Shown here: in pieces, positions 63,668 through 64,000 of the stretch
How the letters are laid out: every line of letters begins with the position of its first letter
Numbering within the stretch: position 1 is the first letter of the stretch
Origin: Thermoplasmata archaeon
GTDB lineage: Archaea; Thermoplasmatota; Thermoplasmata; Thermoplasmatales; Thermoplasmataceae
Direction of reading: 5' to 3'
Assembly (NCBI GenBank): GCA_021835025.1
Contig: JAKBQY010000014.1
Span: 62,001 to 126,000, forward strand
Length of the DNA stretch: 64,000 bases
Made by a program: the position numbers and the translations under genes
Notes under the pieces: model-generated
The model's database searches: none
Told to the model about the DNA's origin: nothing
Seen by the model: only the letters and a program-made list of their open reading frames with translations

Positions 63668-64000
63668 TTATAGCAGTTTGTATATTACTCCTTTTTCACT
63701 GTATAATCTATTTTCCGCCTCCTCAAAAACAACACTGTGTATGCCGTCAATAATATCATCAGTAACCTCCATACCTCTATGTGCAGGCAGGCAGTGTAGG
63801 AAGATATAATTTTTATTTGCATAATCGGCCAGTTCCGAATTTACCTGATAGGGTCTGAATTGTTTCTCCCTCTCTTCTCTTTCCTTTTCATCTCCCATGG
63901 AAACCCAGACATCAGTATATATTATATCGGCAGAATCCACAGCAGTTCTTGGATCCCTTACTACTTCTATATTGTTCCCGGTTTTTAATGAAATCTCTTT
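63668..64000 (-). CDS. argF: Ornithine carbamoyltransferase, C-terminal part (runs off the window)
   Basis: The last 110 codons of the gene are present and the frame is open to the window edge. The ornithine/carbamoyl-phosphate motif IFLHCLPAHRGMEV and the region DSADIIYTDVWVSMGDEKE identify ornithine carbamoyltransferase of arginine synthesis (or catabolism). The C-terminus ENRLYSEKGVIYKLL is typical. The enzyme joins ornithine and carbamoyl phosphate to citrulline. Confidence 0.93.
   Translation of the reverse strand, partial: KEISLKTGNNIEVVRDPRTAVDSADIIYTDVWVSMGDEKEREEREKQFRPYQVNSELADYANKNYIFLHCLPAHRGMEVTDDIIDGIHSVVFEEAENRLYSEKGVIYKLL

Noticed and set aside
1..64000. CRISPR array or cas genes
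   Set aside because: No regularly spaced repeats and no Cas proteins were seen; the only Cas12-related traces are broken tnpB ends.

Overview
The window looks like chromosomal DNA from a Thermoplasmatales archaeon, most plausibly a Ferroplasma/Acidiplasma-type thermoacidophile (inference, no search was run). The DNA is AT-rich. Starts are often leaderless, behind A/T-rich TATA elements about 25 bases upstream. The information-processing genes are archaeal: Pcc1, prefoldin beta, FEN1, RadB, Hel308, TiaS, SMC-ScpA, NFACT and archaeal TyrRS. Typical lineage genes are archaeal-type PEP carboxylase, tricorn-factor-like M1 aminopeptidase, a P450 and surface proteins with the ESGLPSG-type domain.

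Layout. 1-1.7 kb: a VapBC toxin-antitoxin pair between two long, decayed direct repeats. 1.8-7.6 kb: PEP carboxylase, then a tight three-gene cluster (alkylglycerone-phosphate-synthase-like FAD enzyme, FAD glycerol-3-phosphate dehydrogenase, lipid-kinase-like protein) and a Nudix hydrolase. 7.9-10.8 kb: nickel CO dehydrogenase CooS with its maturation ATPase CooC, without CooF or acetyl-CoA synthase. 10.8-16 kb: gene-poor accessory stretch ending at tRNA-Val, with Tag glycosylase, a membrane protein, a RelB/RelE pair whose toxin carries an in-frame TGA, a histidine phosphatase and an AhpD-like fragment. 16.5-25.6 kb: PLD-like protein, serine hydroxymethyltransferase plus four-CBS protein, M1 aminopeptidase, Sua5, an acetyltransferase and a CTP-dependent lipid kinase-like membrane protein. 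25.9-27.8 kb: tRNA-Gly, a broken integrase and IS200/IS605 tnpB remnants, one of which splits a small membrane-protein gene. 28.1-41.5 kb: dense housekeeping block. 41.7-48.9 kb: surface proteins, a wrecked AAA ATPase, a MarR-MFS operon, an alpha/beta hydrolase and more tnpB debris. 49-57.1 kb: site-2 protease, MarR, and a tRNA-modification/prenyltransferase/Hel308 run. 57.2-64 kb: AAA/DUF4143 ATPase, MFS transporter, P450, APC permease and the end of an ornithine carbamoyltransferase.

How the genes fit together. Sua5 and Pcc1 point to tRNA t6A synthesis; TiaS, Trm5-like and TyrRS are further tRNA functions. SMC-ScpA, FEN1, RadB and Hel308 cover chromosome structure and repair. No intact transposase or CRISPR array was seen, but at least four tnpB remnants and two decayed integrase/ATPase genes show past mobile-element traffic. 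The observations I find most worth following are the ether-lipid-type enzyme cluster and the solitary CooS-CooC pair.
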